NCBI GenBank assembly: GCA_900316295.1
Contig: ONCJ01000001.1
Location: 124,001-188,000, forward strand
Reading direction: 5' to 3'
Length of the DNA stretch: 64,000 nucleotides
From: an uncultured Prevotella sp.
GTDB lineage: Bacteria; Bacteroidota; Bacteroidia; Bacteroidales; Bacteroidaceae
Each line of letters begins with the position of its first letter. Position 1 is the first letter of the stretch. Positions 26,212 through 35,536 of this stretch are shown piece after piece. The notes below the pieces were generated by a model. That model saw nothing but the letters and a program-made list of their open reading frames with translations. It had not been told where the DNA came from and made no database searches. The translations under genes and the position numbers were made by a program.

Positions 26212-28869
26212 ATGAATGACGAAATAACAAGCGTGTCAACCAATCGTTTTGATGCCTCCGCCGTGCATCACCTCAGCGGAATGTACCAGAACTGGTTTCT
26301 TGACTACGCCAGCTATGTAATACTTGAAAGAGCCGTTCCACATATCGAGGACGGACTAAAGCCCGTACAGCGGCGCATTCTCCACTCCATGAAACGCATG
26401 GATGATGGACGATATAATAAGGTGGCAAACATCGTGGGACACACCATGCAGTTCCATCCTCACGGCGACGCCAGCATCGGCGACGCACTAGTGCAGCTGG
26501 GACAGAAGGACCTGCTCGTAGACACTCAGGGCAACTGGGGTAACGTCCTCACAGGTGACCGTGCCGCTGCTCCACGATATATCGAGGCACGACTCTCGAA
26601 GTTTGCACTCGACACCGTGTTTAATCCGAAGACCACTGAGTGGCAGCTCAGCTATGACGGACGCAACAAGGAGCCTGTCACCCTGCCGGTGAAGTTCCCA
26701 TTGCTGTTGGCACAGGGTGCCGAGGGCATAGCTGTGGGTCTGTCGTCAAAGATACTCCCACACAACTTTGTAGAGATTTGCGACGCCGCCATCAGCTATC
26801 TGCGACAAGAGGAGTTCCACCTCTACCCAGACTTCCCCACTGGCGGAAGCATTGACGTGTCGAAATACAATGACGGTCAGCGCGGTGGCGTACTGAAGGT
26901 CAGGGCAAAGATAGAGAAGCTCGACCAGAAGACGCTCGTCATTCGTGAGATTCCCTTCTCAAAGACTACCGTCACTCTCATCGAATCAATACTAAAGGCG
27001 GTAGAGAAAGGTAAGATTAAGGCAAAAAAGGTGGAGGACAACACCTCGGCAGAGGCGGAGATACTGGTACACCTCGCCCCTGGCGTTTCGTCGGACAAGA
27101 CTATTGATGCGCTATATGCCTTTAGCGACTGCGAGGTAAACATCTCACCCAACTGTTGTGTGATACAGGACAACAAACCGTGTTTCCTTACCGTTTCTGA
27201 CGTCTTGCAGTCGTCGGTGGAGCATACCAAGGCTTTGTTGCGTAAGGAACTGGAGATACGCAAGAACGAACTTGAGGAACAGTTATTCTTCGCCTCGCTC
27301 GAACAGATATTCATCGAGGAGCGCATATACAAGGGGAAACCTTTCGAGAACGCCAACTCTACCGACCAGCTCTGCGAATATATCGACGAGCGGCTCACAC
27401 CGTTCTATCCTCAACTGATACGTGAGGTGACAAAGGACGATATCCTCAGACTTTTGGAAATCAAGATGCAGCGCATCGCCAAATTCTCGAAAGACAAGAA
27501 CGAGGAGCTGATAGCACGTATCAAGGCGGAGATAGACGAGATAAACAAGGACCTCGGGCGCATGACCATAGTCACCATACGCTGGTTTGAGTATATCAAA
27601 AACAAATACGGCAACGACCATCCACGACTCACAGAGATACGCAACTTCGAGACCATCGTCGCAGCAAAGGTGGCAGAGGCCAACCAGAAACTGTATATAA
27701 ACCGACAAGAGGGATTCGTGGGTACGGGTCTGAAAAAGGATGAGTTTGTATGCAACTGCTCTGACATCGACGACATCATCATCTTCTATAAAGACGGAAA
27801 GTACAAGGTGACACGTGTCGCCGAGAAGATATTTGTAGGCAAGAACGTTCTACATGTTCAGGTGTTCAAGAAGAATGACAAGCGTACTATATATAATGTG
27901 GTATACCGTGACGGCAAGAAGGGCAGCTGTTTCATGAAGCGATTCAACGTCACATCGCTTACACGCGACAAGGAGTATGACATCACACAAGGCACCCCTG
28001 GCTCTAAGATAATGTACTTCACTGCCAACCCTAACGGCGAGGCAGAGGTCATCAAGGTGACACTCGACGCCAGCGTACAGGCTGCCAACCGACGTGCCAG
28101 CATCTTTATCGAGCAGGACTTCTCCAAACTACTCATCAAGGGTCGTGCCTCTAAGGGCAACCTGCTGACAAAGAAGCCTGTCCATCGTATTGGGCTGAAG
28201 AGTCACGGGCACTCCACACTGGGTGGAAGGAAAGTATGGTTCGACCCGGATGTCAACCGCATCAACTATGAGGATCATGGCAACTTCCTCGGAGAATTCA
28301 ATGACACAGACAGCATACTCGTCATACTGAAGAACGGAGAGTTCTATCTCAGCAACATCGACTCTAACAACCACTATGAAGACAACATCCTGCGGATAGA
28401 GAAATATGACGAGCACAAGGTGTGGACTGCGGTACTCTATGATGCCGACAACCAGAATTTCCCATACGTGAAGCGCTTCTACATGGAAGCCAACAAGCGC
28501 AAGCAAAACTTCCTTGGCGACAACACTGAGTCGCAACTCATATTGCTCACCGACGCGGCATATCCACGCATCAACGTCACATACGGAGGAGCCGACGAGA
28601 GCCGACCAGCTACAGAGATCGACGTCGAACAGTTTATCGCCGTCAAGGGATTCAAGGCAAAGGGTAAGCGCATATCTACATGGCAGATAGCTGGCATCGA
28701 AGAACTGGAGCCAACACGCTGGCCGGAAGAGACGGAAACCGAAACTGACACACAAGACAATGAAGAACCAGAACTCGACGACCTCGACCCTGACGCAGGC
28801 AAGAGCCAGCAACAGGTCATCGACGAGATGACGGGACAATTAAACCTTTTTCCTGAAGAAGAGAATTAA
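26212..28869 (+). CDS. parC: DNA topoisomerase IV subunit A
   Basis: 885 residues. The breakage-reunion domain is at the N-terminus, with the active-site Tyr123 in RAAAPRYIEARLSKF and the helix-turn region HPHGDASIGDALVQLGQ just before it. A long coiled coil (about 340-480) and a C-terminal DNA-wrapping region follow, and the protein ends in an acidic tail (TETETDTQDNEEPELDD). There is no gyrase-type GyrA box, and the layout fits the Bacteroidota ParC that decatenates chromosomes with ParE. parE is not in the window. The DUF3316 gene starts 4 bp after its stop. Confidence 0.9.
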   Translation: MNDEITSVSTNRFDASAVHHLSGMYQNWFLDYASYVILERAVPHIEDGLKPVQRRILHSMKRMDDGRYNKVANIVGHTMQFHPHGDASIGDALVQLGQKDLLVDTQGNWGNVLTGDRAAAPRYIEARLSKFALDTVFNPKTTEWQLSYDGRNKEPVTLPVKFPLLLAQGAEGIAVGLSSKILPHNFVEICDAAISYLRQEEFHLYPDFPTGGSIDVSKYNDGQRGGVLKVRAKIEKLDQKTLVIREIPFSKTTVTLIESILKAVEKGKIKAKKVEDNTSAEAEILVHLAPGVSSDKTIDALYAFSDCEVNISPNCCVIQDNKPCFLTVSDVLQSSVEHTKALLRKELEIRKNELEEQLFFASLEQIFIEERIYKGKPFENANSTDQLCEYIDERLTPFYPQLIREVTKDDILRLLEIKMQRIAKFSKDKNEELIARIKAEIDEINKDLGRMTIVTIRWFEYIKNKYGNDHPRLTEIRNFETIVAAKVAEANQKLYINRQEGFVGTGLKKDEFVCNCSDIDDIIIFYKDGKYKVTRVAEKIFVGKNVLHVQVFKKNDKRTIYNVVYRDGKKGSCFMKRFNVTSLTRDKEYDITQGTPGSKIMYFTANPNGEAEVIKVTLDASVQAANRRASIFIEQDFSKLLIKGRASKGNLLTKKPVHRIGLKSHGHSTLGGRKVWFDPDVNRINYEDHGNFLGEFNDTDSILVILKNGEFYLSNIDSNNHYEDNILRIEKYDEHKVWTAVLYDADNQNFPYVKRFYMEANKRKQNFLGDNTESQLILLTDAAYPRINVTYGGADESRPATEIDVEQFIAVKGFKAKGKRISTWQIAGIEELEPTRWPEETETETDTQDNEEPELDDLDPDAGKSQQQVIDEMTGQLNLFPEEEN

Positions 28870-28873
28870 GCCT

Positions 28874-29725
28874 ATGATACTATCCTCCATCCACACTCCT
28901 CACTCCCCGAGACTATATACTCCCCTCCACATAGGGAGGGGATGGGGGTGGGTCTGCCTCTTATTCCTATTCGCCATCCCCTCATTCGCACAAGAGGAAG
29001 AACCCTTTGTGCAGAAGACCAGCACCAACATGATTGGAGTGGGACAAAGCGAGTTGCTCGACACATATCTCTCGCCAGAGAAATATCACGGAACGGAGAT
29101 TCGATACGCCTTCCATTCCAACAAACCTCTGCGATGGGGTAAGTATCTCACACAAACGATGATACATCAAGGCTACTTCGCCAACACGCACAATCGTGCC
29201 GACAACAACGACGAACTGGCAGGAGGTTACAATTTCCAGTACCACGTACGCTACAACTGGCGACCCGCACAGGGATTGCTCGTCGCCGCGGGTGGCGGTC
29301 CCGACCTCAACATCGGTTACGTATACAACACACGCAACACCAACAATCCTGCTCAGCTGAAGGCTTCGCTCAACCTTGCGCCATCAGCAATGGTACGCTA
29401 CGACCTCCCAACCCGCCACTTCACCTTCCGCTTCGGCTATGAGGTAATGACCCCGCTGATTGGCGTTATGTTCTCGCCCAACTACGGACAGTCGTACTAT
29501 GAGATATTCAACGAAGGTAACAAAGACCATAACGTCATCTTCACCACCATCGCCAAGACTCCATCACTCAGGCAGATGCTGTCTGTCGACATACGCCACA
29601 GACGATGGAGCAAGACATGGATACGTCTGGGCTATCTTGGCGACTACCAGCAGGCAAGGGTCAACCACCTGAAATACCACGACTACTCCCACCTCTTCAT
29701 TCTGGGTGTCACCAAAGGATTCTGA
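28874..29725 (+). CDS. DUF3316 family outer-membrane protein
   Basis: 283 residues. A signal peptide ends LFAIPSFAQ. The mature part has beta-barrel style strands (LAGGYNFQYHVRYNWRPAQG, FRFGYEVMTPLIGVMFSPN) and ends FILGVTKGF with a terminal Phe, as outer-membrane barrels do. It matches the Bacteroidota DUF3316 family, function unknown. Residues 14-30 (LYTPLHIGRGWGWVCLL) are encoded by a palindromic repeat at 28911-28960, so the first part of the signal is probably not ancestral. It is 4 bp behind parC and probably in its operon. Confidence 0.78.
   Translation: MILSSIHTPHSPRLYTPLHIGRGWGWVCLLFLFAIPSFAQEEEPFVQKTSTNMIGVGQSELLDTYLSPEKYHGTEIRYAFHSNKPLRWGKYLTQTMIHQGYFANTHNRADNNDELAGGYNFQYHVRYNWRPAQGLLVAAGGGPDLNIGYVYNTRNTNNPAQLKASLNLAPSAMVRYDLPTRHFTFRFGYEVMTPLIGVMFSPNYGQSYYEIFNEGNKDHNVIFTTIAKTPSLRQMLSVDIRHRRWSKTWIRLGYLGDYQQARVNHLKYHDYSHLFILGVTKGF
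28911..28960 (+). repeat. REP-like element CCCCTCC/GGAGGGG inside a signal-peptide code
   Basis: CCCCTCC (28922-28928) and GGAGGGG (28935-28941) pair, followed by ATGGGGGTGGGTCT. A related G-rich tail is at 56768-56792. Such elements normally lie between genes. Confidence 0.65.
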
Positions 29726-29749
29726 TAATTGACAATTGATAATTGAAAA

Positions 29750-30829
29750 TTGACAATTGACATGAAAAATTACGCATTAAGCATTACGCATTCTTTGCAA
29801 GCAAAGCGAGCAAAGCTCGTATCCGCATTACGCATTACGCATTACATATTGCTTCTCTTCCTCCTCGCCTCCTGCGTGGATGTAGACGAATATCCCGACA
29901 CGCCCAACGGCAACTTCGAAGCTCTCTGGCACATAATAGACGAGCACTACTGCTTCTTCGACTACAAGGCAGAGACCATCGGGCTCAACTGGGATGAGGT
30001 GTACCAGCGCTACTCCAAACAGTTCGACTCCGGCATGACCGAGGTACAACAGTTTGAGGTGCTCACCAACATGCTAAGCGAGCTGCGCGACGGCCACGTC
30101 AACCTATACTCGTCATTCGACGTAGGACGCAACTGGTCATGGCACGAGAACTATCCGCAGAATTTTGCCGACACATTATTAAGAAAATATCTCGGCACCG
30201 ACTACAAGATAGCTACGGGCATGCGCTATCGCATCCTCGACGACAACATAGGATATATCTACTGCGGTAGCTTTGCCAACGAACTCGGCGAAGGCAACCT
30301 CGACGACATAATGGCTTACCTCATGCCCTGCAACGGACTCATCATCGACATACGCGACAATGGCGGCGGCATGATAACCAGTGCCGAACAGTTTGCCGCC
30401 CGCTTCACCAACAAGGAGATTCTCGTGGGATACATGCAACACAAGACGGGCAAGGGACATAGCCAGTTCTCAGCAATGGAGGAACAGCGGCTGAAGCCCA
30501 GCAAGGGCATACGTTGGCAGAAACGTGTCGCCATACTCACCAACCGTTCGGTGTTTAGTGCCGCCAACGAGTTTGTGAAGTATATGCGCTGCTGTCCTAA
30601 CGTCATCGTCGTGGGCGACAAGACTGGTGGTGGCGCAGGCCTGCCCTTCTCCAGCGAGCTGCCCAACGGCTGGGGCGTCCGCTTCTCCGCCTGTCCTATG
30701 TACGACCGCGACAAACAGAGCACCGAGTTCGGCATAGAGCCCGACTATAATGTCGCCATAACCGATGCCGACGCCCTACAATCCAAGGACACCATCATCG
30801 AGTTTGCAAGGAAGAAGTTGGCTGAGTGA
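29750..30829 (+). CDS. S41-family peptidase, predicted lipoprotein
   Basis: 359 residues. The lipobox LLFLLASC puts it in the envelope. The S41 tail-specific protease core follows: RDGHVNLYS, then GLIIDIRDNGGG, then NRSVFSAANEFV with the likely nucleophile Ser, and VVGDKTGGGAGLPF with the general-base Lys. No PDZ domain is evident. The substrate is unknown. The first 35 codons are largely made of the ATTACGCATTAAGC repeat and a double hairpin, so the natural start may be nearer the lipobox. It is 24 bp behind the DUF3316 gene and convergent with the pigment operon. Confidence 0.85.
   Translation: MTIDMKNYALSITHSLQAKRAKLVSALRITHYILLLFLLASCVDVDEYPDTPNGNFEALWHIIDEHYCFFDYKAETIGLNWDEVYQRYSKQFDSGMTEVQQFEVLTNMLSELRDGHVNLYSSFDVGRNWSWHENYPQNFADTLLRKYLGTDYKIATGMRYRILDDNIGYIYCGSFANELGEGNLDDIMAYLMPCNGLIIDIRDNGGGMITSAEQFAARFTNKEILVGYMQHKTGKGHSQFSAMEEQRLKPSKGIRWQKRVAILTNRSVFSAANEFVKYMRCCPNVIVVGDKTGGGAGLPFSSELPNGWGVRFSACPMYDRDKQSTEFGIEPDYNVAITDADALQSKDTIIEFARKKLAE
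29764..29846. repeat. ATTACGCATTAAGC repeat, copy 3, with an internal double hairpin
   Basis: Repeat units flank TTTGC-AA-GCAAA (29794-29805) and CGAGC-AAA-GCTCG (29807-29819). The whole stretch is translated as the N-terminus of the S41 peptidase (NYALSITH... and ...ALRITHYI). Confidence 0.75.
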
Positions 30830-30836
30830 TTAAAGA

Positions 30837-30860
30837 AACAGACTACAATCGTAGTTTGTT
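30837..30860 (-). terminator. Hairpin at the end of the pigment operon
   Basis: On the minus strand AACAAACTAC, loop GATT, GTAGTCTGTT, then TCTTTAATC. It overlaps the last codons and stop (30843-30845) of the acyltransferase gene. The T run is weak. Confidence 0.5.
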
Positions 30861-31967
30861 ACGAACAGGGTTAGCATATATCTTCAAGAATATATTCCTA
30901 AGCACATCGATGTTACAATCGAAACGTTCGAGTTTGCTTATTCGTTTTGCGAACACTTTCCTTTCCTCATCGCTATATTTCGTGTGGAAAGTATTGGTGT
31001 CTGTGAGCATATCGTAAGCAATAAAGTTGTTAGGCCAGAGACGATAAGAACTGATGATGCGACGATCTATGAGCTGACCCACCATTTTATGGTATTCATT
31101 ATTTGAGCAGCTGCTCAGTTCGCGCAGTTCTGCTTCCTGCAACATCGGGCATATCTGGAAGTGGACACGACCCTTTTGCTGCGTAATACCAGTGAGAATA
31201 CTGTTTAGGTCTTCACCTGGCTTCTTGATATACTTCACATTTAGACTCTCATATAGTTCAATGGCTTTCAACACATCACACGATTCCCATTCGTACGACA
31301 CAGAAACTGGCACGATATGCAGGTCGGTAAGCGCTGCTACTTTGTCTGTAGTATTACTCATACAGAACATTTTAATAATACCCTGGTCGGTCTTGTCGTC
31401 GCCATTTTTCGTTCTACCATTACGTTGAGCAATCCACACGGACTCCTTCTGGTCGACGATGACCTGACGTATGTATTCGGATAGATGTAGAGAGCCTTTG
31501 TAGAAATCCTTTATATTGCCACCAGGCCGCTCCACCTTGAACATCTTGTTAGACTTACCAATATCTACCACCAAAGGATTCATCATAAGATTGGCTCCGA
31601 AAGTAATCTGTGCAGTCTCCATTTTATTGTCAACAAGGACATTCTGCAACAGCGAGGCATCGAGCATGATGTCTCGATGGTTGCTTACAAAGAGGTAGGC
31701 TCCATCACGTTCAAGCGCATCCATTCCGTCACAGCTAAACTCAGAGATACTATTATCTATTATCATCTTGTTGGCCCCATACATTATCCCCATCTGAAAG
31801 TCGTTGATAGTTTTAAAGCTATACAAGAGGGCACGTACTTCGTCGAGTGGTTTGCCTGGGAATACAAATGAAGCCAAGACTGGCAGTGCCTGACTATCGG
31901 CAATACGCTTCATCGCCGCAGGTATCTCTGCGTCGGTATACGGTCGGATGTCATCGAATTTGTTCAT
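30843..31967 (-). CDS. Acyltransferase (glycerol-3-phosphate acyltransferase-like), last gene of the pigment operon
   Basis: 374 residues, no signal or membrane helix evident. The acyltransferase block YLFVSNHRDIMLDASLL (91-107) places a His97 five residues before Asp103, instead of the usual HX4D of PlsC proteins. A later segment, ESVWIAQRNGRTKNGDD, corresponds to the FPEGTRS block. This points to the wider lysophospholipid acyltransferase superfamily. It is 46 bp downstream of the MMPL-fusion gene. In aryl polyene clusters such enzymes attach the polyene to a lipid anchor; that role is inferred from the operon. Confidence 0.75.
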   Translation of the reverse strand: MNKFDDIRPYTDAEIPAAMKRIADSQALPVLASFVFPGKPLDEVRALLYSFKTINDFQMGIMYGANKMIIDNSISEFSCDGMDALERDGAYLFVSNHRDIMLDASLLQNVLVDNKMETAQITFGANLMMNPLVVDIGKSNKMFKVERPGGNIKDFYKGSLHLSEYIRQVIVDQKESVWIAQRNGRTKNGDDKTDQGIIKMFCMSNTTDKVAALTDLHIVPVSVSYEWESCDVLKAIELYESLNVKYIKKPGEDLNSILTGITQQKGRVHFQICPMLQEAELRELSSCSNNEYHKMVGQLIDRRIISSYRLWPNNFIAYDMLTDTNTFHTKYSDEERKVFAKRISKLERFDCNIDVLRNIFLKIYANPVRNKLRL

Positions 31968-32013
31968 AACAAAAAAGTTATTTTCCAGTGGAGAAAAGTT
32001 TTTTGAGTAAATG

Positions 32014-35000
32014 TCACGTTGTCTTTAATTCTACCTGTAGGTTATTGGGCTTGGGTTGCATGGATGATAGCAGAACAGCGTCGTCAGGATCACTACAACA
32101 AGCTATCACGCGGATATTAGGATGGACGAGAGACATGAGTAGTGCCAGTTGTCCTCTGCCAGCCTCTTCTATAACATAAGGTGAGTCCATGTATTTCGTC
32201 ACATCAACATTGTCTACTATCTCACTATAGTCATCATTCTCATCAAGCAGGCGACGAGTCTCCCTCTCCACGCCATATCCCTTGTAGATATACTTAGAAA
32301 TGACATAGTTGTGGAAATAATGGGAATCTTCTATCCTGCGGCACATTTCTGTAAAATATTTCTTATACATCATTCCGAAGGCAGAGGCTATAGCCTGATG
32401 GGTGTCTCCGTATTGGTGTAGCTGTCTGGAAGCAACACGCTTGCCAATCTCAACATCAATACGTCCTCGTGCCGCCAGTCCGCTACCCTTCGGCATGACA
32501 TGGTTGGCTCCATGAATGAACACAGGAAGAATGTCGGCATCAAGTTCTTGTGCCAAATAGAATGCACCACGATGAAAACGACTGATGCGTCCATCATTAC
32601 GCTGTCCCTCTGGGAATATCACAACATTATAGCCACGAGATATCGCATCGCCAATGTCTCGACGCAGCTCCTCCATAGGCCGATCGAGTTTCAAGAATCC
32701 TGCCAGCCGGAAGATACCATTGACTATTGGGTTTTTCCAGACCATTCCACTAATCATTACTATCACGTTGGGGTGAAGAGCCAGCATATATACGGGATCG
32801 AGGATCGACTGGTGATTGCATATCATGATGCTTCCTCGGTTGAAGTCCTCGCCATATTTGTTGGTGACCACCGACCTTACTCCATAGATATGGTTGATGT
32901 TGGCATGCATTGTCTTGTAAACTATTTTGTGCATTATACGCTCGCGGCGCAAATTGCCGATAGGGACAAGCCGTAACAACAAACCAAAGACGCAACCATA
33001 GAACAATTCAAAGAGATAGACAACGGCACAATAGCCCGTACGGACAAGCTGGTCGATGGTTATCGGATTACGGCGAACAGAACCATCGGAACATGTCATC
33101 CATCGGAATATTATCGGCGGTATGACCCACGCCATCAGCACTACAGTGAACATACCTACAATGGTCACCTGTGCCAGGGAATATAGAGCAGGATGCTTAG
33201 CGATGATTAGCGAGCCCATACCTATAAACATTATCAATGCCGAGATGATAATACTGCGCTTGTATGACGGGAGGAGTCGTTTGCGATATGCATACTCGTT
33301 GATGAGTCCGTCTGTCATAAAAATGGTATAGTCGTCTCCCTGACCGAAGATGAATGTGGCAAGAATAACGTTGACGATATTAAATTGCATACCGAAGAGA
33401 TACATCATACCAAGTATCCATATCCACCCTAAAGCCATCGGACAGAAGGCAAGCAAGCTCAATTCCAGTCTACCGAACGACAGCCATAGGAAAAGGAATA
33501 CAATGAATCCACAGGCAAAGCCTATATAATTGAAGTCATTGGATAAAGAATGCGCCACGGCACTGTTCATTCCCACAAAATCGAAGGCATAACCCTTATC
33601 GCCCAATACTTCGTCAAGTTTTGCTTCCACTCTGTCCAACTCGTCATCTCCACATTCCACGATATCTACAATCGAACAAGCACCCGTACATTGACTATAC
33701 GAGCCCGACAACAAGACAGATGACACCCGACTAAAATCGTCGAAAGATTTTGGCGAATACTTACCATTAACTATCTGATAGAAGCCATCGAAGGCCTCAT
33801 CGCTAAATCCATATTGGGGCGCTTTCTGACGGAGTTGGCTTATGACCCCATCCCGATGCGAACTCCAAAAAGCTTCCCAGCGCTTGATTCTCTTCGCCTG
33901 CTCAAGCTGAGAACTTACAAAAGAGGTGAAGTCGGAATAGTTTTTCACCTCACCAGTCCTCTTCAAGCTATCAAGCATCGGAGCCATGCTACTTCGTTTC
34001 CTAAGTGCTTCCTCCCATGTCTTTCCTTCTGTCACTACATATATATTTGTGGTGTCATTGACCCCCGCTGATATATGCAAGTCTGCCATCAGCCGCTCCT
34101 GTGTTGGTGTCATGTAGTTGACATGATGCATGTTGGCATCAAATGATGTTTTAAGACTAAAATATCCAAAGACGATGGTCAGTATGAGGATGATAAGTGT
34201 TTTTGTAAAATCGGAATGTCGAATGTTTCTGGAGACATTAGACGGGATATTGTATAATGTGCTTTCTTTTTTTGCAGGATATTCCTTGACCAAATGTGGT
34301 AGGAAAATAAGTACAAAGAGGATGGTTCCGATAAGCATGAATGCCGCAAAGAGTCCAAGATCACGCAACGCCGGTGAATCAAGCGGAACGAGACTGGCAA
34401 AGGCTCCTACGGTAGTGACGTTGCCGATGAGTAGTGGTGGCACCATTTCCTTAAGCACCTCACGGTGTGAACCTCCATGATCTATGTTATGCGCAATAAA
34501 ATGTAAGGGATAGTTGACGGCTATACCGATGATTATCGAACCGATGCCCAACACTATGAGCGACACGTTGGAGCGCATCACAGCTATGAAGCCCATAGCA
34601 AAGAGCCAACCTATGAGGATAGATAGAGCTATGAGCGACAGGTTGCGCACACTTCGAAAGAAATATACCAACAACAGAAATATAAGACATACGGATATGA
34701 GTACCGCCCATCGGCTGTCTTGTTTTATCTGCTTTGCGTTGTCAACAGCTATTACCGGAGAACCTGTTATAGCCACATCCACATCAGGTATAGCCTTCAT
34801 TGTCTGCTGACAGATACTGTCAACATAGTTTACGAGCAAAGCATTATTGGCAGATTCCATGGCACCGTATGCCGAGGTCATCATCACTACGGCATAACGT
34901 CGGTCAGATGTATAGACATAGCCATCATCAACGTCGAAAGGAAGAGACTGTTGCCGTTGCTGCAGGCGTTGCATGACAGGAGTAAATAGCTCTAACGGGT

Positions 35001-35526
35001 CATTACCTATATTATTTGCAAAGAATCCCGTTGCAGGCATCATTATCATCTGTACATCATTAGCAAGCGTCTCTTCCACATAGTTAGGATTTTCCAATAT
35101 GTGCTCCATACGCACATAGTCAGAATCAGAGAGCATCAACGGCAGATTCTGGTAAACGAATTCCGTTATACCTGCATATTTCTCAAAATCGATTTGCGTA
35201 GTAAGATCCTTAACATGTCGACGGCCATCATGCGCTTGTACCTGTTGAGCAAAAGTATCGACAGCTTCGGCAAGGCGGTCGGTATTAACCAGTTTATCAT
35301 CCTTCATCCTGAACATTGCCACAACCCGTTTACCTCCAGAAATATCCTGGTAGAGTGTGATTGCCTTCTGCTGTTTATCGCTCAGAGGCAGAAAGTCATA
35401 GATATCCTCGTTATACCTCAATGACGTAATCATCACCAAAAGTATGGCAATAAAAGCTGCTATCAAAGTGAAGAAGAGTCCTCGTCTTTGATGTAAGTAG
35501 TCGTATATGTTAAGAAAAAATCTCAA
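32014..35526 (-). CDS. MMPL/RND exporter fused to a PlsC-type acyltransferase and a C-terminal methyltransferase-like domain
   Basis: 1170 residues in three parts. Residues 1 to about 800 are an RND/MMPL permease: a first helix at about 16-36, a periplasmic loop, helices from about 265 to 430 (VLISVCLIFLLLVYFF, IGSIIIGIAVNYPLHF), a second loop, then helices from about 650 to 790 with FGQGDDYTIFMTDG. Next comes a PlsC domain with NHQSILDP (about 902) and FPEGQRNDG (about 971). The last 130 residues (YIYKGYGVERETRRLL, then AGRGQLALLM) look like a SAM-methyltransferase fold without a clear cofactor motif. Such exporters move aryl polyene lipids across the inner membrane. Confidence 0.85.
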   Translation of the reverse strand: MRFFLNIYDYLHQRRGLFFTLIAAFIAILLVMITSLRYNEDIYDFLPLSDKQQKAITLYQDISGGKRVVAMFRMKDDKLVNTDRLAEAVDTFAQQVQAHDGRRHVKDLTTQIDFEKYAGITEFVYQNLPLMLSDSDYVRMEHILENPNYVEETLANDVQMIMMPATGFFANNIGNDPLELFTPVMQRLQQRQQSLPFDVDDGYVYTSDRRYAVVMMTSAYGAMESANNALLVNYVDSICQQTMKAIPDVDVAITGSPVIAVDNAKQIKQDSRWAVLISVCLIFLLLVYFFRSVRNLSLIALSILIGWLFAMGFIAVMRSNVSLIVLGIGSIIIGIAVNYPLHFIAHNIDHGGSHREVLKEMVPPLLIGNVTTVGAFASLVPLDSPALRDLGLFAAFMLIGTILFVLIFLPHLVKEYPAKKESTLYNIPSNVSRNIRHSDFTKTLIILILTIVFGYFSLKTSFDANMHHVNYMTPTQERLMADLHISAGVNDTTNIYVVTEGKTWEEALRKRSSMAPMLDSLKRTGEVKNYSDFTSFVSSQLEQAKRIKRWEAFWSSHRDGVISQLRQKAPQYGFSDEAFDGFYQIVNGKYSPKSFDDFSRVSSVLLSGSYSQCTGACSIVDIVECGDDELDRVEAKLDEVLGDKGYAFDFVGMNSAVAHSLSNDFNYIGFACGFIVFLFLWLSFGRLELSLLAFCPMALGWIWILGMMYLFGMQFNIVNVILATFIFGQGDDYTIFMTDGLINEYAYRKRLLPSYKRSIIISALIMFIGMGSLIIAKHPALYSLAQVTIVGMFTVVLMAWVIPPIIFRWMTCSDGSVRRNPITIDQLVRTGYCAVVYLFELFYGCVFGLLLRLVPIGNLRRERIMHKIVYKTMHANINHIYGVRSVVTNKYGEDFNRGSIMICNHQSILDPVYMLALHPNVIVMISGMVWKNPIVNGIFRLAGFLKLDRPMEELRRDIGDAISRGYNVVIFPEGQRNDGRISRFHRGAFYLAQELDADILPVFIHGANHVMPKGSGLAARGRIDVEIGKRVASRQLHQYGDTHQAIASAFGMMYKKYFTEMCRRIEDSHYFHNYVISKYIYKGYGVERETRRLLDENDDYSEIVDNVDVTKYMDSPYVIEEAGRGQLALLMSLVHPNIRVIACCSDPDDAVLLSSMQPKPNNLQVELKTT

Positions 35527-35536
35527 TTTTCAATTG

